Source: Comamonadaceae bacterium (GTDB lineage Bacteria; Pseudomonadota; Gammaproteobacteria; Burkholderiales; Burkholderiaceae). Taken from it: a stretch of DNA of 5,763 nt. The stretch lies in NCBI GenBank assembly GCA_947455875.1, contig CANGSD010000096.1, forward strand, positions 1 through 5,763. The letters are read 5' to 3'. Each line of letters begins with the position of its first letter. The stretch's first letter is position 1. The notes under the pieces are model-generated. The model ran no database searches and had not been told where the DNA came from. It was given only the letters and a program-made list of their open reading frames with translations. Shown here piece after piece: positions 1 through 5,381 of this stretch. Made by a program: the position numbers and the translations under genes.

Positions 1-1292
1 AACTCCAAGGGGTCCATGCCGATGGCACGCGCCGCCTGATCGACCAGGCCCTCGGTCACCGCGCAGGCGATGGGGTGACCCACACCGCGGTACTGACAGG
101 TGGGCGTCTTGTTCTGAAAGACCACCTGCAAGCGCGCACGGTAATGCTGGTGCTTGTAGGGGCCACCCACCAGATTGACCACCTGGTTGCCTTCGATCGC
201 GCTGGTGCGCGGGAACATCGAGTACGGGCCGATGCCGGTGAGATCGTCCATGTCGAACGCCAGGATCTCGCCGCTCTTGCTGGCAGCGATCCGGGCCTTG
301 ACGCGGTGATGGCGCGCATGGATGTCGCTGGTGAAGCTCTCGAGGCGATCGGCGACGAACTTGATCGGGCGCTTGCACAGCATCGACAGAGCCACAGTGG
401 CGAAGTCGTCGGGATAGGCGTGCACCTTGATGCCGAAGGAGCCGCCCACTTCCTTGCAGATCACGCGCACCGCGTGTTCAGGCAGTTCGAACTGGCGCGC
501 GTACAGGTCCTGCATCATGTGCGGGGCCTGGAAGGAGTGATAGACGGTGAGCTTTTGCTCGCCGGGGTTCCAATCGGCGATCTGGCAGCGCGGCTCCAGC
601 GTGACGCCGGTGTGGCGGCCGAAATCAAAGGTGGTCTCGACCACTGCGTCGGCGCGGGCAAACACCTCGTCCACTGAACCCACATCAAGGCTGCGAGAAA
701 AACACAGGTTGTCGCCCAGCTCGGGATGAATCAGCGGCGTGGCGGCGTCCAGCGCGGTTTCCATGTCGACCACGGGCTCGAGTTCCTCGAGGTCGACCTG
801 CACCAGTTGCAAGGCGTCCTCGGCCTGCTCGCGCGTCTGAGCCACGATGGCCACCACCGGCTCGCCTTGCCAGCAGGCGCGGTCCACCGCCAGCGGGTAT
901 TGCGGCGCCGATTTCATGCCGGCCAGGTGGCCCAGCACCGCCACCCAGGGCTTGCAGATCTTGGCCAGGTCGTGTCCGTCGGCCACCATCACCACGCCAG
1001 GCATGCCGCGCGCGGCGGCGACGTCGATGCGGCGAATCCGCGCATGCGCCACCGGGCTGCGCCAGTACACCACGTGCGCCATCCGGGGCAGCTCGATGTC
1101 GTCGATGTAAGTGCCTTGACCTTGCACCAGCTTGCGCGCACTCGGGCGCTCGACGCTCTTGCCGATGTAGCGCGGGTCTTCGGTGATGGCGTGCAGGGGC
1201 TTGTCGGTCGGATCGGCCACGGGACGTTCTTGGACCTCGGAGCCCGCCTCGACGACAGCCGACCGTGTGGGGTGGAGCGTGCTGGTGTTCAT
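1..1292 (-). CDS. Molybdopterin-binding (large, CoxL-type) subunit of a xanthine dehydrogenase-family molybdenum hydroxylase, C-terminus cut by window edge
   Basis: This is the catalytic subunit of a molybdenum hydroxylase, which hydroxylates an organic substrate with water-derived oxygen and passes electrons to the FeS and FAD partner subunits. The first 430 residues are present; relatives run to about 770-810, so the C-terminal half, including the expected catalytic Glu, lies beyond the left edge. The ATG (1292-1290) overlaps the FeS-subunit stop as ATGA, which suggests translational coupling. Visible landmarks are an N-terminal RYIGKSVERPSARKLVQGQG segment (about 35-54), the FQAPH segment with Gln255 (the usual cofactor-contacting Gln region), a GGSFG motif at 283-287, and CQYRGVGHP at 399-407. 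The last corresponds to the active-site loop: form I CO dehydrogenases have AYRCSFR with a catalytic Cys, and form II-like enzymes have AYRGAGR. Here the Cys position is Gly, so CO oxidation is unlikely. The family call is firm; the substrate is unknown. Neighbour order G-M-S-L supports an operon. Confidence 0.95.
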   Translation of the reverse strand, partial: MNTSTLHPTRSAVVEAGSEVQERPVADPTDKPLHAITEDPRYIGKSVERPSARKLVQGQGTYIDDIELPRMAHVVYWRSPVAHARIRRIDVAAARGMPGVVMVADGHDLAKICKPWVAVLGHLAGMKSAPQYPLAVDRACWQGEPVVAIVAQTREQAEDALQLVQVDLEELEPVVDMETALDAATPLIHPELGDNLCFSRSLDVGSVDEVFARADAVVETTFDFGRHTGVTLEPRCQIADWNPGEQKLTVYHSFQAPHMMQDLYARQFELPEHAVRVICKEVGGSFGIKVHAYPDDFATVALSMLCKRPIKFVADRLESFTSDIHARHHRVKARIAASKSGEILAFDMDDLTGIGPYSMFPRTSAIEGNQVVNLVGGPYKHQHYRARLQVVFQNKTPTCQYRGVGHPIACAVTEGLVDQAARAIGMDPLE

Positions 1293-1801
1293 GCGGACAC
1301 CTTGCCGGTTGCGGCGCCGCCGGCTTGGGCGGCGCGTTGTGCCAGGGTGTCGCAGATGGCGTCGACGATGGCGTGGTAGCCGGTGCAGCGGCAGTAGTTG
1401 CCACTCATCCACTCACGCACCTCGGCGCGCGAGGCGTCGGGACGGGCCTGCAGCAATTCCTTGGCGGCCATCACCATGCCCGGTGTGCAGAAGCCGCACT
1501 GCAAGGCGTTGTGACGCACGAACGCGTCTTGCAGATCGCGCACATCACCGTCCTCGGACAGGCCTTCGATGGTGCGGACCTTGCAGCCCTGGGTCTGGAC
1601 GGCCAGGGTGAGGCAGCCGCGCACGATGCGGCCATCGACCTCGACGGTGCAGGCGCCGCACACGCCGTGTTCGCAGCCCAGGTGCGAGCCCTTGAGCCCG
1701 AGTTCGTTACGGACAAAGTCCACCAGGTGCTGGCGCGGTTGCACGCTGCGCTGCTGCGGCCGGCCGTTGACTTCAACGTGAAGGGTATGGAGATCTGGCA
1801 T
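1289..1801 (-). CDS. [2Fe-2S] (small, CoxS-type) subunit of the molybdenum hydroxylase
   Basis: This 170-residue protein is the electron-transfer subunit carrying two [2Fe-2S] clusters between the molybdenum and FAD sites. All eight ligand cysteines are visible. The N-terminal plant-ferredoxin-like domain has C43-x4-C48-x2-C51 and C63 (GCEHGVCGAC then RGC). The C-terminal helical domain has C102-x2-C105 (QCGFCTPGMVM) and C137-x-C139 (GNYCRCTGY). The length matches the family. The start is ATG at 1801-1799, 17 nt after the FAD-subunit stop, and no strong Shine-Dalgarno is seen in that gap, so coupling to upstream translation is plausible. The TGA stop overlaps the ATG of the large subunit. With every ligand present the subunit should be functional. 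Confidence 0.97.
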   Translation of the reverse strand: MPDLHTLHVEVNGRPQQRSVQPRQHLVDFVRNELGLKGSHLGCEHGVCGACTVEVDGRIVRGCLTLAVQTQGCKVRTIEGLSEDGDVRDLQDAFVRHNALQCGFCTPGMVMAAKELLQARPDASRAEVREWMSGNYCRCTGYHAIVDAICDTLAQRAAQAGGAATGKVSA

Positions 1802-1818
1802 GGGGAGGTCTCGTGGGT

Positions 1819-2694
1819 TCAGGCAGTGATCGCGCTGCGGCTGGCGTGCGCAGCCTCCAGCAGACGGCGCGCCAGGACGGTGGCCAGGTGGCTCTTGGTC
1901 TCGGCGCTGTGTGTCAGGTCGGGCAAAGGATCGAGTTCGGCCTTGAGCGAGGCCATCGCGATCCCGATGGTGGCGGCGTCCAGGGTCTTGCCCGCCAGCA
2001 GGGCCTCGGTGCGGCGCGCGCGCACCGGGATGGCGCCGATGCCCAGGAAGCTGAGGGTGACGCGCTGCGCCTGGGTGCCTTGAAACTGCGCGGCGACGGC
2101 CAGGCCGGCCACGGCGTAGTCGCCATGGCGGCGCGCGAGTTCGTCAAACGCAAACCAATCGGCCGCACGGGCCAGCGGCACATCGGCGCCGATGACGATT
2201 TCGTCGGGCGCGCGGTCGGTGGTGTAGAGATCCTGGAAGAAATCGGTGGCGGTCACACGGCGGGTGCCGTTCGGGCCTTGCAGGTGCACGGTGCCGTCCA
2301 GCGCGCACAGGCAGCAGGGCCACTCGGCCGCCGGGTCGCCGTAGGCGATGGAGCCGCCCCAGGTGCCGGCGTTGCGGATCGCGCGGTGGGCGATGTGCGG
2401 CACGGCCTGCAGCAGCATCGGCGCGTGCTGGGCCACCAGCGCGCTGTCCTCGATCTCGGTGTGCGTGACCAGGGCGCCGATGTAGAGGCGATCGCCCTCG
2501 ACACGGATGCCACGCAACGCCTCCAGGCCGGTGATGTCGATCACCAGGCGCGGCTCGGACAGGCGCATGTTCAGCGTGGCCATCAAGGTCTGGCCGCCCG
2601 CGAGGATGCAGGCATCGTCGCCATGCGTCTGCATCAGGTCAAAGACCTGGGCGAGTGTGGTGGGCTTGGCGTAATCAAAAGGGGGAGATTTCAA
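1819..2694 (-). CDS. FAD-binding (medium, CoxM-type) subunit of the molybdenum hydroxylase
   Basis: This 291-residue protein is the flavin subunit that passes electrons from the [2Fe-2S] clusters to an acceptor. It opens with the usual PPFDYAKP segment. Both FAD-binding motifs are present: AGGQTL at 32-37 and TWGGSIAYGDPAAEWP at 111-126, the second being the counterpart of the T-x-GGN...DP motif. A RRHGDYAVAGLAV segment near 188-200 is also typical. The length is normal for CoxM-type proteins. The start codon is TTG (2694-2692): no in-frame ATG or GTG lies between it and the upstream in-frame TGA of the CoxG-like gene, a GGAG Shine-Dalgarno sits six bases upstream, and starting here gives the family-typical N-terminus. 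A Cys-rich CCLC at 127-130 just after the second FAD motif is unusual and of unknown meaning. Confidence 0.95.
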   Translation of the reverse strand: MKSPPFDYAKPTTLAQVFDLMQTHGDDACILAGGQTLMATLNMRLSEPRLVIDITGLEALRGIRVEGDRLYIGALVTHTEIEDSALVAQHAPMLLQAVPHIAHRAIRNAGTWGGSIAYGDPAAEWPCCLCALDGTVHLQGPNGTRRVTATDFFQDLYTTDRAPDEIVIGADVPLARAADWFAFDELARRHGDYAVAGLAVAAQFQGTQAQRVTLSFLGIGAIPVRARRTEALLAGKTLDAATIGIAMASLKAELDPLPDLTHSAETKSHLATVLARRLLEAAHASRSAITA

Positions 2695-2700
2695 GTCAGG

Positions 2701-2704
2701 CTCC
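2701..2704 (-). promoter_or_regulatory. Shine-Dalgarno of the FAD-subunit gene, deciding a TTG start
   Basis: On the minus strand GGAG is followed by six bases (CCTGAC) and then TTG. This spacing supports the TTG start, since the only nearby ATG (2708-2706) is out of frame with the FAD subunit. Confidence 0.6.
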
Positions 2705-2739
2705 GCATCCAGTGAGAGAAATAAGAAGGGGGAAAAGCA

Positions 2740-3378
2740 TCACAAGCGGCTGCCGATCCAGACGCCCACGGCGGTGGCCAGGACACCCAAGAGGAACCAC
2801 TTCACGCGCAGCCACTCGGTGGACGGTGTTGCCTCGGGCATAGGGGCGGCCCCTGTCGCGGCGGGGCGCGACGCCGGCGCGGCAACGGGCACATCGGCAG
2901 CGCCCGTCTCCACAGCGGCCGCAGGGACCGCTGGCGCCGTCGGCGCCACCTGGGCCTGAAAGGCGTTGAAAAACTGGTCGGCCATCTGCTTGGCGGCCGC
3001 ATCGATCATCCGACCGCCCACCTGACCGAGCTTGCCCGCCACCGAGGCCTTGACCGAGTAGGACAAGCGGGTGTCCGCGCCCTCGTCGGTCAGCGTGACC
3101 TGCGACTCGCCGCGCGCCATGCCGGCCGCGCCGCCCGAGCCCTCAAAGCCCATCGCGCAACTTTCGTTCTCGACGATGTCGGACAGCAGGATCCGGCCGG
3201 CAAAGCGCGCCCGCACCGGGCCCACCTTGACCATCACGCGGGCGGTTTTTTCCACCGGGCTGACCACCTCGACGCCCTCGCAGCCCGGGATGCAGGCGGC
3301 CAGCACCACGGGGTCGTTCAGGGCCGCCCACACGCGGGCGCGCGGGGCGCCGATCAGGACTTCGCCATGGAGCTGCAT
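2740..3378 (-). CDS. CoxG-like SRPBCC-domain protein with C-terminal membrane anchor
   Basis: This 212-residue protein belongs to the CO dehydrogenase subunit G (CoxG) family. CoxG proteins have an SRPBCC/START-like fold and are known to help recruit the matching molybdenum hydroxylase to the cytoplasmic membrane or deliver a hydrophobic electron carrier. The SRPBCC domain spans about residues 1-145 and contains the family-typical PGCEGVE near 31-37 and GKLGQVGGRMIDAAAKQMAD near 115-134. A low-complexity Ala/Pro/Val linker follows (about 145-188), then a single hydrophobic helix at about 194-210 after basic residues (RVK), so the N-terminal domain is likely cytoplasmic and tethered. It is the first gene of the minus-strand operon, directly behind the divergent control region. 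The start is ATG at 3378-3376; its Shine-Dalgarno is poor. The TGA at 2742-2740 is in the same frame as the downstream FAD subunit, separated by 15 sense codons. Confidence 0.9.
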   Translation of the reverse strand: MQLHGEVLIGAPRARVWAALNDPVVLAACIPGCEGVEVVSPVEKTARVMVKVGPVRARFAGRILLSDIVENESCAMGFEGSGGAAGMARGESQVTLTDEGADTRLSYSVKASVAGKLGQVGGRMIDAAAKQMADQFFNAFQAQVAPTAPAVPAAAVETGAADVPVAAPASRPAATGAAPMPEATPSTEWLRVKWFLLGVLATAVGVWIGSRL

Positions 3379-3396
3379 CGGAGTGTCTTTCGGGTT

Positions 3397-3408
3397 TTCA
3401 CGGGTGAA
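3397..3408. repeat. Perfect 12-bp dyad in the coxG-like 5' leader
   Basis: TTCAC-GG-GTGAA is a 5-bp inverted repeat with a 2-bp centre, 18 bp upstream of the CoxG-like ATG. It differs from the two TetR-type dyads at 3414-3460. It is too tight to form a good RNA hairpin, so a protein site is the more natural reading, although a short dyad can occur by chance. Confidence 0.3.
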
Positions 3409-3413
3409 TTTTG

Positions 3414-3429
3414 TTTACCAGTCGGTCAA
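3414..3429. promoter_or_regulatory. Putative TetR-family operator, copy 1
   Basis: TTTACCAGTCGGTCAA is a pseudo-palindrome of the form TTkACC-nnnn-GGTmAA, the shape seen for many TetR-family operators. It lies between the divergent CoxG-like and TetR genes. Its reverse complement matches copy 2 at 13 of 16 positions. Assigning it to the adjacent TetR protein is inference from position. Confidence 0.6.
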
Positions 3430-3430
3430 C

Positions 3431-3460
3431 AATGTACGGCAGAGTTGACCGTTCGGTAAA
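3431..3460 (-). promoter_or_regulatory. Possible promoter for the hydroxylase operon
   Basis: On the minus strand, TTTACC (3460-3455) and TACATT (3436-3431) resemble -35 and -10 boxes with an 18-bp spacer, each matching four of six consensus bases. If real, operator copy 2 would cover the -35 box and copy 1 the transcription start, fitting repression. The match is weak and unproven. Confidence 0.25.
3445..3460. promoter_or_regulatory. Putative TetR-family operator, copy 2
   Basis: TTGACCGTTCGGTAAA has an internal ACCG-nn-CGGT dyad. It is an inverted copy of the site at 3414-3429, and one further base on the inner side also matches (arms 3414-3430 and 3444-3460, 14 of 17). The centres are 31 bp apart, close to three helical turns, so two dimers could sit on the same face of the DNA. 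Confidence 0.62.
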
Positions 3461-3464
3461 TAGC

Positions 3465-4202
3465 GTGCCCCTCCAGAAAAACCCTGATCGCACCCGCAAG
3501 CGCCCCGGCCCCGCCGCAGCGACCAGCGTGATCACGCCGCAGCGGCGGCGCCTGGGTGTGGCCGAACGCGAGCGGCAAATCCTGGACGGGGCCATCCGCT
3601 TTTTCTCCGAAAAAGGCCTGGACGGTCAGTTGCGCGACCTGGCGCGCAGCATTGGCGTGACCCACGCCCTGCTGTATCACTACTTCCCCACCAAGCAGGC
3701 CCTGATCGACCGGGTCTATATCGAGGTGTTCGAAGGCCGCTGGCAACCCGAGTGGGAGGCGCTGCTGGACGACCGCGAGCGCTCGCCCGAGGACAAGCTC
3801 ACCGCCTTCTACGACGAGTACGTGAACGCCACGCTCTCGCGCGACTTCGTGCGCATCCTGGTGTTCTCCGGCCTGACCGACCACACCATCACTGACCGCT
3901 TCTTTTCGCTGCTGCGCCAGCGCCTGTTCCCGCGTCTGGTGCGCGAGACCCGGCGCTTTCGCGATTGCAGCAGCCGTGCCCGGCCCAGCGAGCGCGAGCT
4001 CGAATTGCTCATGGGCCTGCATGGCGGCTTCTTCTACATCCCCATGCGCCGATGGATCTACGCGCAGGGCGTGGCCAGCGACGCCGCGCCGGCGCGCATC
4101 AGCCAGTCCCTGGTGCGTGACCGCGTGCGCGGCTACCTGGTCGCCAGCCGGGCCCTGTTTGGCGATGCGGCGCAAGCCGCGCCGAGGATGCGTCGCGCAT
4201 GA
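3465..4202 (+). CDS. TetR/AcrR-family transcriptional regulator
   Basis: With the start chosen here the protein has 245 residues. A basic, Pro/Ala-rich N-terminal extension (KNPDRTRKRPGPAAA) precedes a TetR_N DNA-binding domain at about residues 33-90. Its helix-turn-helix, LRDLARSIGVTHALLYHYF, is followed by the typical PTKQALIDRVY. The rest is an all-helical ligand-binding and dimerisation domain without a recognisable ligand signature. Three in-frame starts exist: TTG 3411, ATG 3432 and GTG 3465. GTG 3465 was preferred because the earlier starts would place one or both operator dyads inside the gene, and codons from 3432 to 3464 (AGA, GTT, CGT, GTA, AAT) do not fit the G/C-ending bias. No start has a good Shine-Dalgarno, so this is uncertain. 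It is divergent from the hydroxylase operon and codirectional with the TRAP genes, so it probably represses the hydroxylase operon and itself until a pathway compound binds. Confidence 0.9.
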   Translation: MPLQKNPDRTRKRPGPAAATSVITPQRRRLGVAERERQILDGAIRFFSEKGLDGQLRDLARSIGVTHALLYHYFPTKQALIDRVYIEVFEGRWQPEWEALLDDRERSPEDKLTAFYDEYVNATLSRDFVRILVFSGLTDHTITDRFFSLLRQRLFPRLVRETRRFRDCSSRARPSERELELLMGLHGGFFYIPMRRWIYAQGVASDAAPARISQSLVRDRVRGYLVASRALFGDAAQAAPRMRRA

Positions 4203-4233
4203 ACGCACGCGCCCACCCCTTTCCCGTTCGCTG

Positions 4234-4247
4234 CGGCCTGTCGGCCG
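4234..4247 (+). other. Small GC-rich hairpin between tetR and the TRAP receptor gene
   Basis: CGGCC-TGTC-GGCCG can form a 5-bp stem with a 4-nt loop, extendable by G-U pairs. No U-run follows, so it is not a convincing terminator. It might only modulate readthrough into the TRAP genes. Confidence 0.2.
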
Positions 4248-4291
4248 TGGTATCACCCCCACGCGGCTGCAGTCAGTCGCCATTTACCCGC

Positions 4292-4297
4292 AAGGAG
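4292..4297 (+). promoter_or_regulatory. Strong Shine-Dalgarno of the TRAP receptor gene
   Basis: AAGGAG lies five bases upstream of ATG 4303 and is the best ribosome binding site in the window. It fixes the start at 4303, although the reading frame is open much further upstream (to at least 3976). Confidence 0.85.
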
Positions 4298-4302
4298 ATC
4301 GC

Positions 4303-5373
4303 ATGAAGCTCACCCAGTTGGCCCGTTCCGGGCTCCTCGCGCTTGGTTGCGCCATGGCCGCCAGCGCCGCCATGGCCCAACAAGCCATCACGGTCAATAT
4401 CGGATCGAGCCACCCGGTGGCCAACATCTGGGCCAACGCCATGAAAGAGGTGTTCCAGCCCGAGGTGGACCGCCTGCTCAAAGAAGGCGGCAACAAGTAC
4501 CAGATTCGCTGGCGCGAGAACTACGGCGGCACGCTGTACAAGTTCTCCGAGACCCGTACCGCCGTGAAAGACGGCATCGTGGACGTGGGCATGGTCGGTA
4601 CGGTGTGGGAAAACTCCTCCATGCCGCTGCAAAACGTGACGTACTTCACGCCGTTTGCCACGACCAACCATGAGATGCTGATCGAGATCTTCGACAAGCT
4701 CAACGCGAACCACCCGGCACTCAAGGCCAGCTGGACCGCCCAGAACATGGTGCCGCTCTCCTCGCTGATCACCGACAGCTACGACATCTATGCGAACTTC
4801 CCGGTCACCAGCATGGCGTCGCTGCAAAACAAGAAGATCCATGCACCGGGCACCTCGGCCAACTGGATGCGTGACACCGGCGCCACGCCGGTCGAAGGCG
4901 CGCTGACCGTCTACTACACCAACATCCAGACCGGCGTGACCCAGGGCGCGCTGAGCTTTGCCAGCGGCATTGCACCGGCCCGCGTGCACGAAGTGGCCAA
5001 GTTCCTCACGCGCGTGAACATCGGCGCGATGTACTTCGGCAGCGTCGCCAGCAACAAGACCTTCTTCGACAAGTTGCCCAAAGAAGTGCAAGACGCCTTC
5101 GTGAAGGCCGGTCAGGCCACCTCGGTGGCACACGGCAAGCACGTCACCCGGATGTCGACGACGGCCATGGACACCATGCGCGCCGCTGGCCTGCAAGTGA
5201 GCGATCTGCCTGCCGCCGAACGCGCCAAGTGGATCAACGGTCTGCCCGACATCGTCACCCCCTGGCTGCAAACCACTGGCGACGCCGGCAAGTCGGTGCT
5301 GCGCGCCTACTTCGACGAGCTGCGCGCACGCGGTGTGAAGCCGCTGCGTGACTGGGACAAGGCCGCACGCTAA
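4303..5373 (+). CDS. TRAP transporter periplasmic substrate-binding protein (DctP family)
   Basis: This 356-residue protein is the soluble receptor of a tripartite ATP-independent periplasmic transporter, which captures a solute in the periplasm for sodium-driven import by DctQ/DctM. An N-terminal signal peptide is clear: positive MKLTQLARS, a hydrophobic core, and an AMA-QQ signal peptidase I site after residue 25. The mature part follows the DctP pattern: GSSHPVANIWANAM near 34-47, NYGGTLYKFSE near 73-83, VKDGIVDVGMV near 88-98, KKIHAPG at 177-183 and NIQTGVTQGAL near 207-217. Most DctP proteins have G-x-K-x-R at the fourth of these, with an Arg that holds the ligand carboxylate; here that position is His180. 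The usual vDG after the helix is TQG. The start is set by a strong AAGGAG. It sits between the TetR gene and DctQ, so it is probably expressed with them; the ligand is unknown. Confidence 0.95.
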   Translation: MKLTQLARSGLLALGCAMAASAAMAQQAITVNIGSSHPVANIWANAMKEVFQPEVDRLLKEGGNKYQIRWRENYGGTLYKFSETRTAVKDGIVDVGMVGTVWENSSMPLQNVTYFTPFATTNHEMLIEIFDKLNANHPALKASWTAQNMVPLSSLITDSYDIYANFPVTSMASLQNKKIHAPGTSANWMRDTGATPVEGALTVYYTNIQTGVTQGALSFASGIAPARVHEVAKFLTRVNIGAMYFGSVASNKTFFDKLPKEVQDAFVKAGQATSVAHGKHVTRMSTTAMDTMRAAGLQVSDLPAAERAKWINGLPDIVTPWLQTTGDAGKSVLRAYFDELRARGVKPLRDWDKAAR

Positions 5374-5381
5374 GGTACCCC

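Larger units (their letters stand above)
4199..4306 (+). other. Possible 35-codon ORF bridging tetR and the TRAP receptor gene
   Basis: An ATG at 4199 overlaps the TetR stop as ATGA, stays open for 35 codons, and stops at TGA 4304-4306, overlapping the TRAP receptor start as ATGA. No domain is recognisable; the product would be basic with two Cys. No Shine-Dalgarno is evident other than possible coupling. It could be chance, or a leader that couples translation from the regulator to the receptor. It accounts for the whole gap between the two genes, in which no convincing promoter was seen. Confidence 0.15.

Noticed and set aside
1..1292. Annotation as carbon monoxide dehydrogenase large chain (coxL)
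   Set aside because: The active-site loop lacks the catalytic Cys and the AYRCSFR motif. The family is right but the CO activity is not supported.
75..1379. Two long plus-strand frames (75-677 and 726-1379) opposite the molybdopterin subunit
   Set aside because: The minus-strand frame reads continuously as a molybdopterin subunit from 1292 to the window edge with family motifs, so these are antisense shadows.
1813..2715. 300-codon open frame on the plus strand opposite the FAD subunit
   Set aside because: The minus strand has both FAD motifs and operon context. The plus-strand product is compositionally odd (Gly, Arg, His and Val rich) and lacks known motifs.
3426..4283. 285-codon open frame on the minus strand opposite the TetR gene
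   Set aside because: The plus-strand frame has a convincing TetR DNA-binding domain. The antisense product has no recognisable fold and overlaps the whole control region.
3976..4302. N-terminal extension of the TRAP receptor frame to 3976
   Set aside because: The extension overlaps the TetR coding sequence in another frame, is low quality, and would bury the signal peptide. The AAGGAG before ATG 4303 fixes the start.
4342..4350. Possible lipobox (ALGC) in the TRAP receptor signal peptide
   Set aside because: The residue three before Cys16 is Ala and the one two before is Leu, which is not the L-[AST]-[GA]-C order. The AMA-QQ signal peptidase I site nine residues later fits better.
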